The notes under the pieces: model-generated | Database searches by the model: none | What the model was told of the DNA's origin: nothing | What the model saw: only the letters and a program-made list of their open reading frames with translations | Shown: one piece after another, positions 51,673-60,932 of the stretch | Position numbering within the stretch: the first letter of the stretch is position 1 | Layout of the letters: the number at the start of each line of letters is the position of its first letter | Position numbers and translations under genes: made by a program | NCBI GenBank assembly: GCA_963802745.1 | Contig: CAWDKL010000016.1 | Location: 1 to 64,000, forward strand | Length of the DNA: 64,000 nucleotides | Reading direction: 5' to 3' | Source of the DNA: JAJPKK01 sp963802745 | GTDB taxonomy: Bacteria > Pseudomonadota > Alphaproteobacteria > Rhizobiales > Xanthobacteraceae

Positions 51673-53442
51673 ATGCATCTCCTCGGTATTCACAACGGCA
51701 ACCACGACGCCGCGGCATGCCTGTTCCGCGACTATGAGCTTGTCGCCGCCGTGTCGCTGGAGCGGCTGGCCAGGCAAAAAAATGCCGGCGTTTCACCCGC
51801 CGCCGAAATGCCGTTCGCCGCGATCGACGAATGTCTCGCGATCGGCGGCATCGACCGGCGCAATGTCAACGTCGTCTGTGCGACCCACTCCCACTGGGAG
51901 TTGCAAACCTATCGGCTCCGGGGCCGCTGGGGCCTCAAGCAGGCGGGCTATCGGCTGGCGGGCGCGCGGCGGCTGATGCCGCTCGACAAGATGCTCCGCA
52001 CGCAAAACACCTATGATGTTTGCGCGGTTCTTGATACGCGACGAATTTTGCAGCGATATGGCTTCGTCAACGCGTCGATGAATTTCTCGTTCCACCATAT
52101 GGCGCACGCAATCCCGGCTTATTTCTTTTCGGAGTTCGACGATGCCTTGATCTATACCTGCGACGGCATCGGCGACGGCATTTCCTACAGCGCCCGCGAC
52201 GCCACCCGCAAAGATATCCGGCACATATTCGGCACCGAAGACATGTGGGATCGCTATGTGGCGAACAGTATCGGCATTCTCTATGCCGCGTTCACCGCAG
52301 CCCTGGGATTCCGCAAGAATCGCCACGAGGGCAAGGTGACGGGGCTTGCCGGCTACGGCCAGCCGCGGGCGGCCGACGATATTTTGCTGCATTTTTCGGT
52401 CGGCCAGAATGGCGAAATCGCATCGGATTTCCCCTCCTTTGGCGCCATGGATGAATTCGCCGCAGCGGTCTGCGGCCGGCTGTCCCGCGAGGATGCTGCT
52501 GCCTCGATTCAGGATGCGCTCGAACGGCTCGTCTGCGAGGCCGTCGGGAAACTCGTACGCGCGACGGGTAAAACCGCGGTGGCGCTCAGCGGCGGGGTAT
52601 TTGCCAATGTGCGGCTCAATCGCATGGTGCTGGAGCGGACAGGCGCCGAGCGCGTCTTTGTGTTTCCCGCCATGGGGGATGAGGGTCTGCCGATCGGCTG
52701 CTGCCTCATCCATTTGCTCAACCGCGACGGCATCGAGACCTGGCAGAGCCGGCGCCGCCCGCTGGAGCGGCTCTATCTCGGCCGCGACCATGACGTGCGG
52801 TTCGCCCACTGCGCGGCCGCGCTTCCGCAGGTCACCGCATGTGCCGAACGGCCGCTGGAACGGGCGGTCGATGCACTGGTGGCGGGCCAGGTGGTGGCGA
52901 TCTATACAGGCCGGATGGAGTTTGGGCCGCGCGCGCTGGGGGCGCGCTCGATCCTGGCGTCTCCGGTCAAGAACGAGATGAACGACACCATCAACAAGCG
53001 GCTGGAGCGTTCGGAATTCATGCCGTTCGCCCCGGTCGTGCTGGCGGAACACGCCGCAGCGGTGTTCGACATCAATCCCGGCAATGCCCACGCCGCACGG
53101 TTCATGACCATTACCTGTGACGTACGTCCGCAATGGCGGGATCGGATTCCGGCGGTGGTGCATGTCGATGGCTCAGCCCGGCCGCAGCTCATCCGCGAAG
53201 CAGACAACCCGCTATACTATCGGATCATCGAGCTATTTTACCGCCGGACAGGCATCCCGGTCCTCATCAACACCAGCTTCAACGTTCACGAAGAGCCGAT
53301 CGTAGACACGCCGGAGCAGGCACTGCGATCGCTGGTGGACGGCCGTGTGGACTTTATCATTACCAACGACAGGATTTACAGCCGCCCCACACATCCGGAC
53401 GAGCCGCGACCCGCGGCGATCGGCACCGCCGGGCCATTATAG
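51673..53442 (+). CDS. NodU/CmcH-family carbamoyltransferase
   Basis: 589-residue O-carbamoyltransferase that uses carbamoyl phosphate and ATP. N-terminal Kae1-like domain: LLGIHNGNHDAAACLFRD, FHHMAHAIPAYFFSEFDD with metal-binding His residues, YTCDGIGDGISYSARDAT, and FRKNRHEGKVTGLAGYG. The centre has VALSGGVFANVRLNRMV. The C-terminal YrdC-like domain begins about LVAGQVVAIYTGRMEFGPRA and holds INTSFNVHEEPIVDTPEQAL. NodU modifies Nod factors and other members act on antibiotics or glycans; no nod or antibiotic genes are near, so the acceptor is unknown. Start chosen at the family's usual N-terminus. Confidence 0.94.
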   Translation: MHLLGIHNGNHDAAACLFRDYELVAAVSLERLARQKNAGVSPAAEMPFAAIDECLAIGGIDRRNVNVVCATHSHWELQTYRLRGRWGLKQAGYRLAGARRLMPLDKMLRTQNTYDVCAVLDTRRILQRYGFVNASMNFSFHHMAHAIPAYFFSEFDDALIYTCDGIGDGISYSARDATRKDIRHIFGTEDMWDRYVANSIGILYAAFTAALGFRKNRHEGKVTGLAGYGQPRAADDILLHFSVGQNGEIASDFPSFGAMDEFAAAVCGRLSREDAAASIQDALERLVCEAVGKLVRATGKTAVALSGGVFANVRLNRMVLERTGAERVFVFPAMGDEGLPIGCCLIHLLNRDGIETWQSRRRPLERLYLGRDHDVRFAHCAAALPQVTACAERPLERAVDALVAGQVVAIYTGRMEFGPRALGARSILASPVKNEMNDTINKRLERSEFMPFAPVVLAEHAAAVFDINPGNAHAARFMTITCDVRPQWRDRIPAVVHVDGSARPQLIREADNPLYYRIIELFYRRTGIPVLINTSFNVHEEPIVDTPEQALRSLVDGRVDFIITNDRIYSRPTHPDEPRPAAIGTAGPL

Positions 53443-53544
53443 ACGCCACGATCGAGACACCGGCTTGCGCCGGAAGGCATTCCATGCGGTCCGATCTCCG
53501 CACAACCTGTAGTCGACCAAACCGACGCAGGCGGAATTCCGCAT

Positions 53545-53895
53545 TCAGCCGATCCGCTCCGATCCGTAGTGGATGAGCCAGAGATCGAGGGCCGCCAGGT
53601 AGCATAACGCCAATCCGACTCCGATGGTGATATGCATGGCGGTGGTATGCTCAAAGCGCAGCGCGAAAGGCGATAGTACCAGCCAAATGCCGGTGGCTAT
53701 CACGATCCATTCTTCCCACTCGGCGAATACCAGCAGAGCCCCTATTGAAACGACGGCGGTCGCCGCCCCGGCCAGTTGCGCGTCGATGCCGGCGGCCCCG
53801 TGGGCGAATGCAAACAGCCACGGCGACACAAACAAGAACGCCCCAAGCAAAAGGTTATAGATGTTGAGGATAGACCCTGATCTGCGCGTCCACAT
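53545..53895 (-). CDS. SPW-repeat membrane protein
   Basis: 116 residues, four helices. The SPW signature occurs twice: LLLGAFLFVSPWLFAFAHG and GIWLVLSPFALRFEHTT. Function unknown. The start at 53895 is preceded by an excellent CAGGAGGTACC site; an ATG seven codons upstream is ignored. The preceding gene on the same strand is another small membrane protein, probably in the same transcript (32 bases apart). Confidence 0.9.
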   Translation of the reverse strand: MWTRRSGSILNIYNLLLGAFLFVSPWLFAFAHGAAGIDAQLAGAATAVVSIGALLVFAEWEEWIVIATGIWLVLSPFALRFEHTTAMHITIGVGLALCYLAALDLWLIHYGSERIG

Positions 53896-53927
53896 TGGTA
53901 CCTCCTGAAAGCGCAAGCCGACAAAAG

Positions 53928-54338
53928 CTAGAGCACGCCCGCGCGGGTCAGCGCGAACAGTACGCCTATGGTCGTGAACGCAACCGTGATGCCCACGATC
54001 GGTAAGAGTATCTCAATAGCGGCCGCTAAACTCCTTTCCGGACCTGTCCAGGTGACGAGTTCTCCCCTTAGCCAAGCCGCCAACGGCTGCGGAGGTGTCC
54101 TGATTACGTCTGCAGAGACATTCCGCCGCGCACTAACACGCCACAGCGCTGTCGGTATCATAACGAACATGAACACCAGGACGCTGATCATGGCAAGAGC
54201 AAGCGAGATATAGCCAACGTCATCGAAAAGCAGCCACGCGGCCACCACAAACCACGCCAATAAGCTTGCTGCGACGATGTAGATCAACGGGTGAAGGCGA
54301 TCGGAAACCAGTTCGGAGGCATGATCTGACGTGCTCAC
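53928..54338 (-). CDS. Small integral membrane protein of unknown function
   Basis: 136 residues with three or four hydrophobic segments (LIYIVAASLLAWFVVAAWLL, ISLALAMISVLVFMFVMIP, and a C-terminal ILLPIVGITVAFTTIGVLFA). The middle loop includes RTPPQPLAAWLRGELVTWTG. I recognise no named family. It starts with GTG behind a perfect AAGGAGAGCACC site, which supports expression. It is upstream of the SPW gene and divergent from htrA. Confidence 0.75.
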   Translation of the reverse strand: MSTSDHASELVSDRLHPLIYIVAASLLAWFVVAAWLLFDDVGYISLALAMISVLVFMFVMIPTALWRVSARRNVSADVIRTPPQPLAAWLRGELVTWTGPERSLAAAIEILLPIVGITVAFTTIGVLFALTRAGVL

Positions 54339-54648
54339 GGTGCTCTCCTTGGCCTGTTATTGGGTCACAACAACACCTTACCGGAGCGCCATTCTGCGTG
54401 CGCGCGGTTGAATCGGTCGCCATTACTCTATCATATTGTCAACGTTATCACCGATGCAATGTTTGTGCGGCGATTTATCGCATTTGCCGCTCAATATGTC
54501 GTCGGACCTGGCTTCCGCAAAAATCCATTTGGAGGTATTTATTGGCCAGAGGAGATTTAATCATTCGGACATGTTTTCGTAATGTTTGAATATTATCGTT
54601 TCTTTCAACGAAGCGCTCATAACGCTCCGAAAAATACGGAGAAGACAA
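54339..54648. other. Divergent promoter region upstream of htrA
   Basis: 310 bases, AT-richer than the surroundings from about 54430, consistent with promoters for both the membrane-protein pair and htrA. No gene or repeat was found. A heat-shock-type promoter would be plausible for htrA, but I could not place one with confidence. Confidence 0.45.
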
Positions 54649-56191
54649 ATGACGCAGGGTGATAGTCATACCTCGCGCACATCGACACGGTGGCGATTGC
54701 GCCGAGGTGGGTTGCTGGCGTCGGTAGCCGGCGCCGGGTTTGCCGTGCTGATTGCGGGCGGCCCGTATACTCAAGGTCCGGTGCTGTGGATTTCACCGGC
54801 GGCCGCGGCGGAGACCGGTGCACAGCCCCCCGGCGCCCCCGGCTTTGCGGATCTGGTGGCGCGCGTCAAACCTGCCGTTATCGCGGTGCGGGTGCGTTTG
54901 AACAACTCTGCTCAGTTGAGCAGCTTGAGCGAGGATCGCGACAATGCTCAACCGTTCAGACCCGGGTCACCGCTGGAGCGGTTTTTCCGCCAGTTCGGCT
55001 TCGAAAATATGCCAGGCGGCATGCAGCAAATGCCGCACATCGTGGCCGGCGAAGGCTCGGGATTCTTCATTTCCGCCGACGGCTACGCGGTGACCAACAA
55101 TCACGTGGTCGCCGATGCCAAGTCCGTGCAAGTGATCACGGACGATGGGCGAACCTTGCCGGCCAAGGTTGTCGGCGCGGATCCGAAAACCGATCTCGCC
55201 CTCATCAAAGTGGACGGCAGCAATTTCCCATTCGTACGTTTCTCCGATCGCGAGCCGCGCATCGGCGATTGGGTGATTGCGGTCGGCAATCCGTTCGGCC
55301 TCGGTGGCACCGTAACGGCGGGCATCATTTCGGCGCGCGGGCGGGACATCGGCGCAGGCCCGTATGACGACTTCCTCCAGATCGACGCGCCTATCAATAA
55401 GGGCAACTCGGGCGGCCCGACCTTCGATGCGAACGGCAACGTGATCGGCGTGAATACCGCGATCATCTCGCCCTCCGGCGGCAGCGCCGGCATCGGCTTC
55501 GACATTCCGGCCGAGACCGCCAAGATGGTGATCACGCAACTGAAGGATAAGGGTTACGTGAACTCGTGGTTGGATCGGGGTCCGTGTTCAACCGGTAACA
55601 ACCGATATCGCCGACAGCCTCGGCATGAAAAAGCCTGAAGGCGCGATCGTGGACGAGCCGCAGGCCGGCAGCCCGGCCGCCAAGGCCGGCATTGCGGCAG
55701 GGGATGTCATTACGGCGGTCGACGGCAAGGACGTCAAGGACTCACGCGAACTCGCGCGCATGATCGCATGGATCGCGCCCGGCACCTCGGTCAAACTCGC
55801 GGTGCTGCACAATGGGCAGACCCAAACCAAGACGCTCACGCTTGGCCAACTCCCCGACCGGCGCCAAGCCCGCGCCGGTGACGAACCGCAGAAAGCAAGC
55901 GAAAACAGCGAGTCGCACCTCGGTCTCAACCTCGCGCCGGCAAGCGACGTTGATGGCGCCGGTACGCGCGGCGTGGCAGTCACGGCCGTCGATCCCAACG
56001 GGCCGGCGGCAGAACGTGGCGTCAAGGAGGGCGACGTGATTCTCGATGTCGCCGGCAAGCCGGTGGCGAAGCCCGCGGATGTACAACAGCAACTCGCCGA
56101 GCTGCGCAAAAAAGGCAGGCACGCGGTGTTGATGCGGATGAAGTCCGACGAGGGAACGAAGTTCATCGCCGTCCCACTCGGCAACACCTGA
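54649..56191 (+). CDS. Do/HtrA-family periplasmic serine protease, frameshifted
   Basis: Periplasmic protease/chaperone of about 513 residues that degrades misfolded envelope proteins. It has an N-terminal signal anchor (LLASVAGAGFAVLIAGG). The catalytic triad is visible: H152 in TNNHVVADA, D182 in KTDLALIKV, S254 in GNSGGPTFD. Two PDZ domains follow (around GAIVDEPQAGSPAAKAGIAA and AVDPNGPAAERGVKEGD). A shift near 55564 breaks the frame: GYVN must continue as RGWIGVRVQPVTTDIADSLG, which one extra T explains. The start follows GGAGAAG. The conserved flanks suggest a functional gene with a sequence error. Confidence 0.93.
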
Positions 56192-56457
56192 CCGGACTAG
56201 GGCTGGTTGCGGGTTATGCCCGGCTCCGCACCTGTCCCCGCACCCGCGCCGGCCGGTGGGGACAGGCGCGCACCGGTCCCCACAACGCGCAGGCATGGTG
56301 CTTATATTGGCGAACCTGTGGGTGATCCACCGTTCGCCGCCTCACGCGATGGCGTAGTGGCTCGCTGACCCTCCTCCCCGAGGATGACGGGTGACGGTCC
56401 CGTCCTTGGGGCGGATATTCGAAGACAAGCAAGCGCAGAACGAAAGGAAACAGCGTC

Positions 56458-56706
56458 ATGACCTTCAAAGTCTATAGCGGTCCCGCGGGTGCCGATGCCG
56501 TCCCTCCGATCCATAGGGGCAAGATGCTATTCAAGGAATTTCCGAGCTTCGACGAAGCATTGTCGTGGGCGAGCCATGTTCGGAAGACCGGGCGGGTGGC
56601 GGTTCGGATCGACGACGAGACCGGCAGAAGCCTCGATAAAAGCGAGATCGCGGCAGCGCTCGCCTATCGCGATGCCCGCGATATCCGTAATGGGATATCG
56701 CGTTAA
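56458..56706 (+). CDS. Small hypothetical protein
   Basis: 82 residues: TFKVYSGPAGADAVPPIHRG, KMLFKEFPSFDEALSWASHV, RKTGRVAVRIDDETGR, SLDKSEIAAALAYRD. Cytoplasmic and charged, without a signal or helix. The GAAAGGAAACAGCGTC leader is a good ribosome binding site. I do not recognise a family; similar short proteins occur in Bradyrhizobium. Monocistronic. Confidence 0.72.
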   Translation: MTFKVYSGPAGADAVPPIHRGKMLFKEFPSFDEALSWASHVRKTGRVAVRIDDETGRSLDKSEIAAALAYRDARDIRNGISR

Positions 56707-56739
56707 ACATTAATCCGGTATCAACGCGCGGCCGGCAAG

Positions 56740-56997
56740 CTAGGGGCTTTTCTCGAAGTCCTCCGCCGGCTGCGGTATTCTATCGCGTGAATACACCGAT
56801 AAAGCGACCTGTATCTGATCGGCGGCGGCCATCACCAATTCATCATAACCGGTCTGCCCTTGCGCGGCAGCCTTCAAGATGCACTCGGCGAGATAAGCCT
56901 TTGCGGCTGGGGTCGAATGCTGCGTTGGAACTCTTGTCATGACATCTTCAAGCGCACGCGTCATGATCGAAACGAGTTGGGGATCAAACGAGGGCAT
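56740..56997 (-). CDS. Small conserved hypothetical protein
   Basis: 85 residues: MPSFDPQLVSIMTRALEDVM, TRVPTQHSTPAAKAYLAECI, LKAAAQGQTGYDELVMAAAD, QIQVALSVY. The pattern of a helical protein with AECILKAAAxGQ is one I know from unnamed Hyphomicrobiales proteins. The start at 56997 follows GGGAGTACGAT; the frame is open further upstream but without a site or similarity. Role unknown. Confidence 0.75.
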   Translation of the reverse strand: MPSFDPQLVSIMTRALEDVMTRVPTQHSTPAAKAYLAECILKAAAQGQTGYDELVMAAADQIQVALSVYSRDRIPQPAEDFEKSP

Positions 56998-57405
56998 ATC
57001 GTACTCCCATTGGCCGTGATTGCATATATTCATTTCTGCGCGCTTCGGCTTGGCGTTTTCATACCCTTCCTTACGCGAACCCGTCCCAACACCCATCTGC
57101 ACCATACCGGTGCGACAAGGAAAATACATCGGGTTGAATTTGGCAACAAGGTCATATTGTCGCAGAGGGATTGCAGAACGAACCGGAGGTAACACCGATG
57201 ACATCCGAGATGCCGCAAATGCGATTTCGCTTATCAATCAATGTGGTAACTAATGTCTGTTCATTTTTGTGGATGCTCTCGTAATTGAAATGACGCTGAT
57301 TTGATGAGATATTATTTGCCGTGATTTACGATGATTACTAAATCAGTTTCAAGAACGGACTACGTCCAGAGCGGCCGTTCTTCAACGATCAAGGAGAGGT
57401 GGGCG
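56998..57405. other. Intergenic region, AT-rich in its right half
   Basis: 408 bases between a leftward small gene and the phasin gene. From about 57240 to 57360 the sequence is distinctly AT-rich, as expected for a promoter of the phasin gene. No gene or repeat was recognised. Confidence 0.5.
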
Positions 57406-57780
57406 ATGACCCAGACGAATCCGGATTTTGCCGCAACGAAGGCGGCAGCTGCGATCCCTGCGGAGCTGCTTGGCGCCGCAACAAGGAAGATCGCGGACGT
57501 GTTGGAGGTTCATAAAGACCTGTTGGAAACCTTCGAGGAGATCAATCACGAATTTTTCTGCCGCGCGAAGAAGGAGGCGGACCTCGCTTCCGATTTTGTC
57601 GAGCAGTTCGGCAGTGTCCGGTCGATTCCAGACGCTGCTACGGTTTATCGGGACTGGGCAACAAAGCGGATGGAACTGCTGGCGGCCGACAGCCGGCAGT
57701 TGTTCGAGCATGGCGAGAAAATCGCGCATGCGAGCCGCCGACTGTTCACGAACGGGGGCAACGGGGCGGGAAGCCATTAA
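57406..57780 (+). CDS. Phasin-family protein
   Basis: 124 residues, mainly amphipathic helix: AAIPAELLGAATRKIADVLE, VHKDLLETFEEINHEFFCRA, ASDFVEQFGSVRSIPDAATV, DWATKRMELLAADSRQLFEH. This fits Phasin_2-type proteins, which coat polyhydroxyalkanoate granules or act as helical stress proteins in rhizobia. No phaC or other PHA gene is near. The start follows CAAGGAGAGG. A strong site and AT-rich upstream region suggest good expression. Confidence 0.83.
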   Translation: MTQTNPDFAATKAAAAIPAELLGAATRKIADVLEVHKDLLETFEEINHEFFCRAKKEADLASDFVEQFGSVRSIPDAATVYRDWATKRMELLAADSRQLFEHGEKIAHASRRLFTNGGNGAGSH

Positions 57781-57850
57781 AATACCTGCATTGGTGTTAT
57801 GCAGCCGGATGCCGATGCCATGACCGAAACGGTTGCCGAAAGGTGACACC

Positions 57851-58111
57851 ATGACTACTCGCATCGCCATGATCGCAGCATGCGGCGTGATACTCGCCGT
57901 TGCGCCGGGGGATCTCACGCGGGCCGCATATGCCGACGCCGTCCTGTCCAAGATGCCGCCGCACAGCACGACGTCGAGCGGTATGAAGGGCTACCGGGGA
58001 ACACGAAACTATCCCTGCGGTGATTTCAACGCTCGGACCCAGACCTGCGGGCGGGCCGCAAACCAGGAGCCGAATTGGATGTTGGCACATCCATCGAGGT
58101 CGGAATTCTGA
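57851..58111 (+). CDS. Small secreted hypothetical protein
   Basis: 86 residues with a signal peptide (TTRIAMIAACGVILAVAPGD). The mature part has two cysteines (YPCGDFNARTQTCGRAA) probably joined in a disulfide, and ends NWMLAHPSRSEF. The start follows AAAGGTGACACC. No family recognised; it lies 70 bases after the phasin gene and may share its transcript. Confidence 0.65.
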   Translation: MTTRIAMIAACGVILAVAPGDLTRAAYADAVLSKMPPHSTTSSGMKGYRGTRNYPCGDFNARTQTCGRAANQEPNWMLAHPSRSEF

Positions 58112-58480
58112 TCGGCCGCATTCGCGACCGAGCCTAGCTTGCCGCGAAGCCCCCGAACTGCGGCAAAAACGCCGCTGTTCCCGGCCCGTTCGCGGAAGCG
58201 GTCTGCAATCATCGTCAAAGCGTTCAAGCGTTCGTGATCCTCCCCGTTCTCAACGGGTGGCCTTGCGGCAGTTCTTCTGTTATGCAGGCGCCCGGGCTCC
58301 GGCGAAGCGCCGGAATTTGCCGCAGAGCAGCCAGGTTTCCGCCCCGCGCGACTTGGTGCCCAATGCTGGTTCGTGCCCTCTAGCTCTCCCGGCCGGGAGA
58401 TGCCGAACAGAAGGCCGTGCCAAACCTGATCGGGCCGTCCATATCGGAGCAACGGCCGGATCTCACAGGAGGAGACCACG
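58112..58480. other. Intergenic region, no gene recognised
   Basis: 369 bases before the second metallo-beta-lactamase-fold gene. Frames on both strands lack binding sites and motifs. It should contain that gene's promoter. Confidence 0.5.
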
Positions 58481-59395
58481 ATGCATAAGACAACTCTTGC
58501 CGCGCTCGCGGCCACGACGATGCTGTTCACCGGCGCCGCGCTCGCGCAACAACCGGTCGATGATTCCAAGACCGTGATCAAGACGACCGATCTCGGCAAC
58601 AAGACCTACATGCTGGAAGGACGCGGCGGCAACATTACCATCGCCGTCGGGACCGATGGCATCATCATGGTGGACACCCAGTTCGCGACGCTGTCCGACA
58701 AGATCAAGGCCGCCATCAAGGCGATCTCGCCGCTGCCGATTAAGTACATCATCAACACCCATTTCCACGGCGATCATACCGGTGGCGACGCCAACTTCCA
58801 GAAGGACGGCGCCATCGTCATCGCCCAGGACAACATCCGGCTCCGCCTTGCCGGCGGCACCGTTAACGGCACCACCGGCAACAAGACGCCCCCGGTTTCC
58901 GGTGACGCGATCCCGAAGGAGACCTACACGGGCGGGGAGAAGACGATCGAAGTCGGCGGCCGCAAGGCCATATTGCATCACGTCAATAACGCCCACACCG
59001 ACGGCGACACCTGGGTGTACTTCCCGGATGCCAACGTCATTGCCACCGGCGACGTGATGAATAACCTGCACCGGTATCAACAGGTTGATTTCGCCAATGG
59101 CGGCGATATCCGTGGCATGATCCGGGCTTCGAATGATTGGCTGAAGCTCGCCAACGACAACACCAAGATCGTGGTCGGCCATGGCCCGCTCGCGAATAAG
59201 GCCAGTGTGGCCACCTACAACGAGATGGTGAAGACCGCACGCGAGCGCATCGAGAAGCTCGTCAACGAGGGCAAGACCGAGGCCGAAGTGGTGGCGGCGA
59301 AGCCGCTGGCCGACCTCGACAAGACCTGGGCCGCCAACCAACAGGCTGCCGACAACTTCGTCAAGCAGGTCTACAATTCGTTCAAGCGTTCATAG
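58481..59395 (+). CDS. Exported metallo-beta-lactamase-fold hydrolase
   Basis: 304-residue periplasmic protein with signal peptide (TTLAALAATTMLFTGAALAQ). The zinc site is canonical: INTHFHGDHTGGD (H94, H96, D98, H99), then HHVNNAHTDGDTWVYFPDAN and VVGHGPLANK. It resembles subclass B3-like proteins but lacks proof of lactamase activity; many such proteins act on lactones or glutathione conjugates. The start follows CAGGAGGAGACCACG. It contrasts with the gene at 32300-33217, where the first His is replaced. Confidence 0.92.
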   Translation: MHKTTLAALAATTMLFTGAALAQQPVDDSKTVIKTTDLGNKTYMLEGRGGNITIAVGTDGIIMVDTQFATLSDKIKAAIKAISPLPIKYIINTHFHGDHTGGDANFQKDGAIVIAQDNIRLRLAGGTVNGTTGNKTPPVSGDAIPKETYTGGEKTIEVGGRKAILHHVNNAHTDGDTWVYFPDANVIATGDVMNNLHRYQQVDFANGGDIRGMIRASNDWLKLANDNTKIVVGHGPLANKASVATYNEMVKTARERIEKLVNEGKTEAEVVAAKPLADLDKTWAANQQAADNFVKQVYNSFKRS

Positions 59396-59431
59396 TAGCC
59401 GCGGATCGAAAGCCTCCGGGCCGCTCTATCA

Positions 59432-59470
59432 TTGCCGGGACCTCAGGTCCCGGCAACCACTTTTGTGCTG
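59432..59470 (+). terminator. Probable intrinsic terminator between convergent genes
   Basis: Positions 59432-59442 and 59446-59456 form a perfect 11-base stem (TTGCCGGGACC / GGTCCCGGCAA) with a three-base loop, followed by CCACTTTTG. The T-run is short, so termination may be weak. It lies just after the metallo-beta-lactamase-fold gene and before the stop of the convergent gene; it could serve both. Confidence 0.55.
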
Positions 59471-59500
59471 TTTGTGCAAGACTGAACGCGCGAAACCCGC

Positions 59501-59833
59501 CTAACGCGGTTCGATCGGTATCCTTATCGGCGAGCAATTCGTTCGCCCCGTCAGGACGCAATCCTGATCCTTTCGTAATTGCGCCATCGTGCTGGTCAGC
59601 CAGATACCGCAGTAGACGATAAAACACAGCACTCCGAAGGCCAGCAGATTATTCATCATGCGCTGCCGATAGCCCTCGCTGTCGCGATCGCGCTCATATT
59701 TGGCGAGATCATCGACCGGGGGCCGGCGCAGATCGGGCCGGCGGCGAAAATCATTCCGCCCGCGCGGAGGGCGCGGCCGGAATTGAATAACGCTACCTCT
59801 ATCCTCGTCGCGTCGGGGTTCTCGCGATTTCAT
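59501..59833 (-). CDS. Small single-pass membrane protein of unknown function
   Basis: 110 residues. A basic, Arg/Pro-rich cytoplasmic part (GSVIQFRPRPPRGRNDFRRR, PDLRRPPVDDLAKYERDRDS) is followed by one helix (MMNNLLAFGVLCFIVYCGIW) and a short tail with QLRKDQDCVLTGRTNC. This pattern is widespread as an unnamed protein in Bradyrhizobium and relatives. The start at 59833 follows GGGAAGTAGG; another in-frame ATG lies seven codons upstream. Confidence 0.78.
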   Translation of the reverse strand: MKSREPRRDEDRGSVIQFRPRPPRGRNDFRRRPDLRRPPVDDLAKYERDRDSEGYRQRMMNNLLAFGVLCFIVYCGIWLTSTMAQLRKDQDCVLTGRTNCSPIRIPIEPR

Positions 59834-60158
59834 CCTACTTCCCATTCGGAGCACCGACGCTCGGCCGATGCCCCGTAATTTCTTATCACAATTTTATTTA
59901 AGGAGCGATCGAATTGCGTGGGGTCGCCACCGGCAAACGGGCAAATGTTCTTCGTATTTGGTAGCGACCGTGAGGCGTTCAAGCATTCCGCAAAGCGCGG
60001 CGTCTCGGCGCTAGACCAAAATTCAGTCGTGTCGGAACATCTGGAGTCATGGCCGGCATGTCCTGGTCACCACGTAGGGCCGCCGCAGGTACGACGTGGA
60101 TGCCCGCGACAAGCGTGGGCGTGCCGCCCAGAGCATGATCCCGCTGGGATTCGGTCCT
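59834..60158. other. Intergenic region containing a diverged palindromic repeat
   Basis: 325 bases. Positions about 60030-60152 (GTCATGGCC, later ACGTGGATGCCCGCGACAAG) are a diverged copy of the repeat at 11801-11932, even ending with a similar ATCCCGCTGGGATTCGG flank. Upstream of it (59870-59910) is an AT-rich stretch that should be the promoter of the leftward membrane-protein gene. Confidence 0.7.
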
Positions 60159-60767
60159 TCAGCCCAGGCGCTGCCCCGCAAGCCACGCCGCGCCGCGACA
60201 ATAAAGCGCATCGAGTTCGGGGCCATCAAGGCCCGGCATGTCGGTCTTGACCGCGTAGCCGATCCGGGTCTGCAGATAGGCGAGGTGCCGGTAGCCTTCC
60301 GGAAACCGCGCCAGCAAGTTTTGGTCGAGTTCGAGCCGCGCCGCCGGATCCACGGGATCGAGCCGGTCCTTTTCATAAATCGGCTGGCGCAGCACCAGAC
60401 CCCACCGGCCATCGCGCTGCTCAAAAAAATCGTAGAATCGGCCGGTGCAGACCACGTCGCAAACCACACCCTCAACGGCCGCCCGTTGCGATATGGTCAT
60501 CTTGGTCTGGGCGATCGCCCGCGCGCCCGCCAAATCGACCGACATGCCGCCGAGGAAGTGCAAAATGCGCACCCCGCGCGCGTAGCCCTCCTCGCTCACC
60601 CGGATGAAATCGTCCGCCGAACCCTGGAACCACGTCGCCATCATGCGCCCGTCGTCGTGCCACACGGTGCGGAACCGATCCCACATCCGCGCGTCGCGCC
60701 AAATCGCCCAGTTCTCGACCAGACGGCGGATGGCGCGCTCATCCTTGGCTGCTCCGGTACTTTCCAT
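60159..60767 (-). CDS. NTF2-like (SnoaL) domain protein
   Basis: 202 residues. The cone-shaped NTF2 fold is suggested by DERAIRRLVENWAIWRDARM, FRTVWHDDGRMMATWFQGSA, FIRVSEEGYARGVRILHFLG, ISQRAAVEGVVCDVVCTGRF and YDFFEQRDGRWGLVLRQPIY. Members include hydroxysteroid isomerases, polyketide cyclases and dioxygenase small subunits. The function here is unknown. The start follows GGGAGGGACCTC. It overlaps the place where an upstream toxin gene was cut off. Confidence 0.85.
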   Translation of the reverse strand: MESTGAAKDERAIRRLVENWAIWRDARMWDRFRTVWHDDGRMMATWFQGSADDFIRVSEEGYARGVRILHFLGGMSVDLAGARAIAQTKMTISQRAAVEGVVCDVVCTGRFYDFFEQRDGRWGLVLRQPIYEKDRLDPVDPAARLELDQNLLARFPEGYRHLAYLQTRIGYAVKTDMPGLDGPELDALYCRGAAWLAGQRLG

Positions 60768-60818
60768 GAGGTCCCTCCCCGTCGTCGCTCGCCCGCGCGT
60801 TCGGTGTAGCGAAGGCGT

Positions 60819-60932
60819 CAAATCGCCGTTGGAAAGCCTGTCCCAGCCGCGGTCAATGGCTTCGACCACGATGTGGCCCTTTAGGGCATGCCGAAGCGGA
60901 GCGGGCGTCCCGTTATCGAATAGTATGAGCAT
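60819..60932 (-). pseudogene. Truncated PIN-like (DUF5615) toxin
   Basis: From 60932 the frame reads MLILFDNGTPAPLRHALKGH, then IVVEAIDRGWDRLSNGDL. This is the N-terminus of DUF5615 PIN-like toxins, including the first catalytic Asp (LFDNGTP). After about 38 codons similarity ends, where a full protein has about 110-120 residues and further acidic residues. Its start overlaps the end of the DUF433 gene by about 20 bases, as in intact modules. Confidence 0.75.

Noticed and set aside
51673..53442. Symbiosis (nod) island on the basis of a NodU-like gene
   Set aside because: No other nod, nif or fix structural genes, nod-box or symbiosis-island mobility genes are present.
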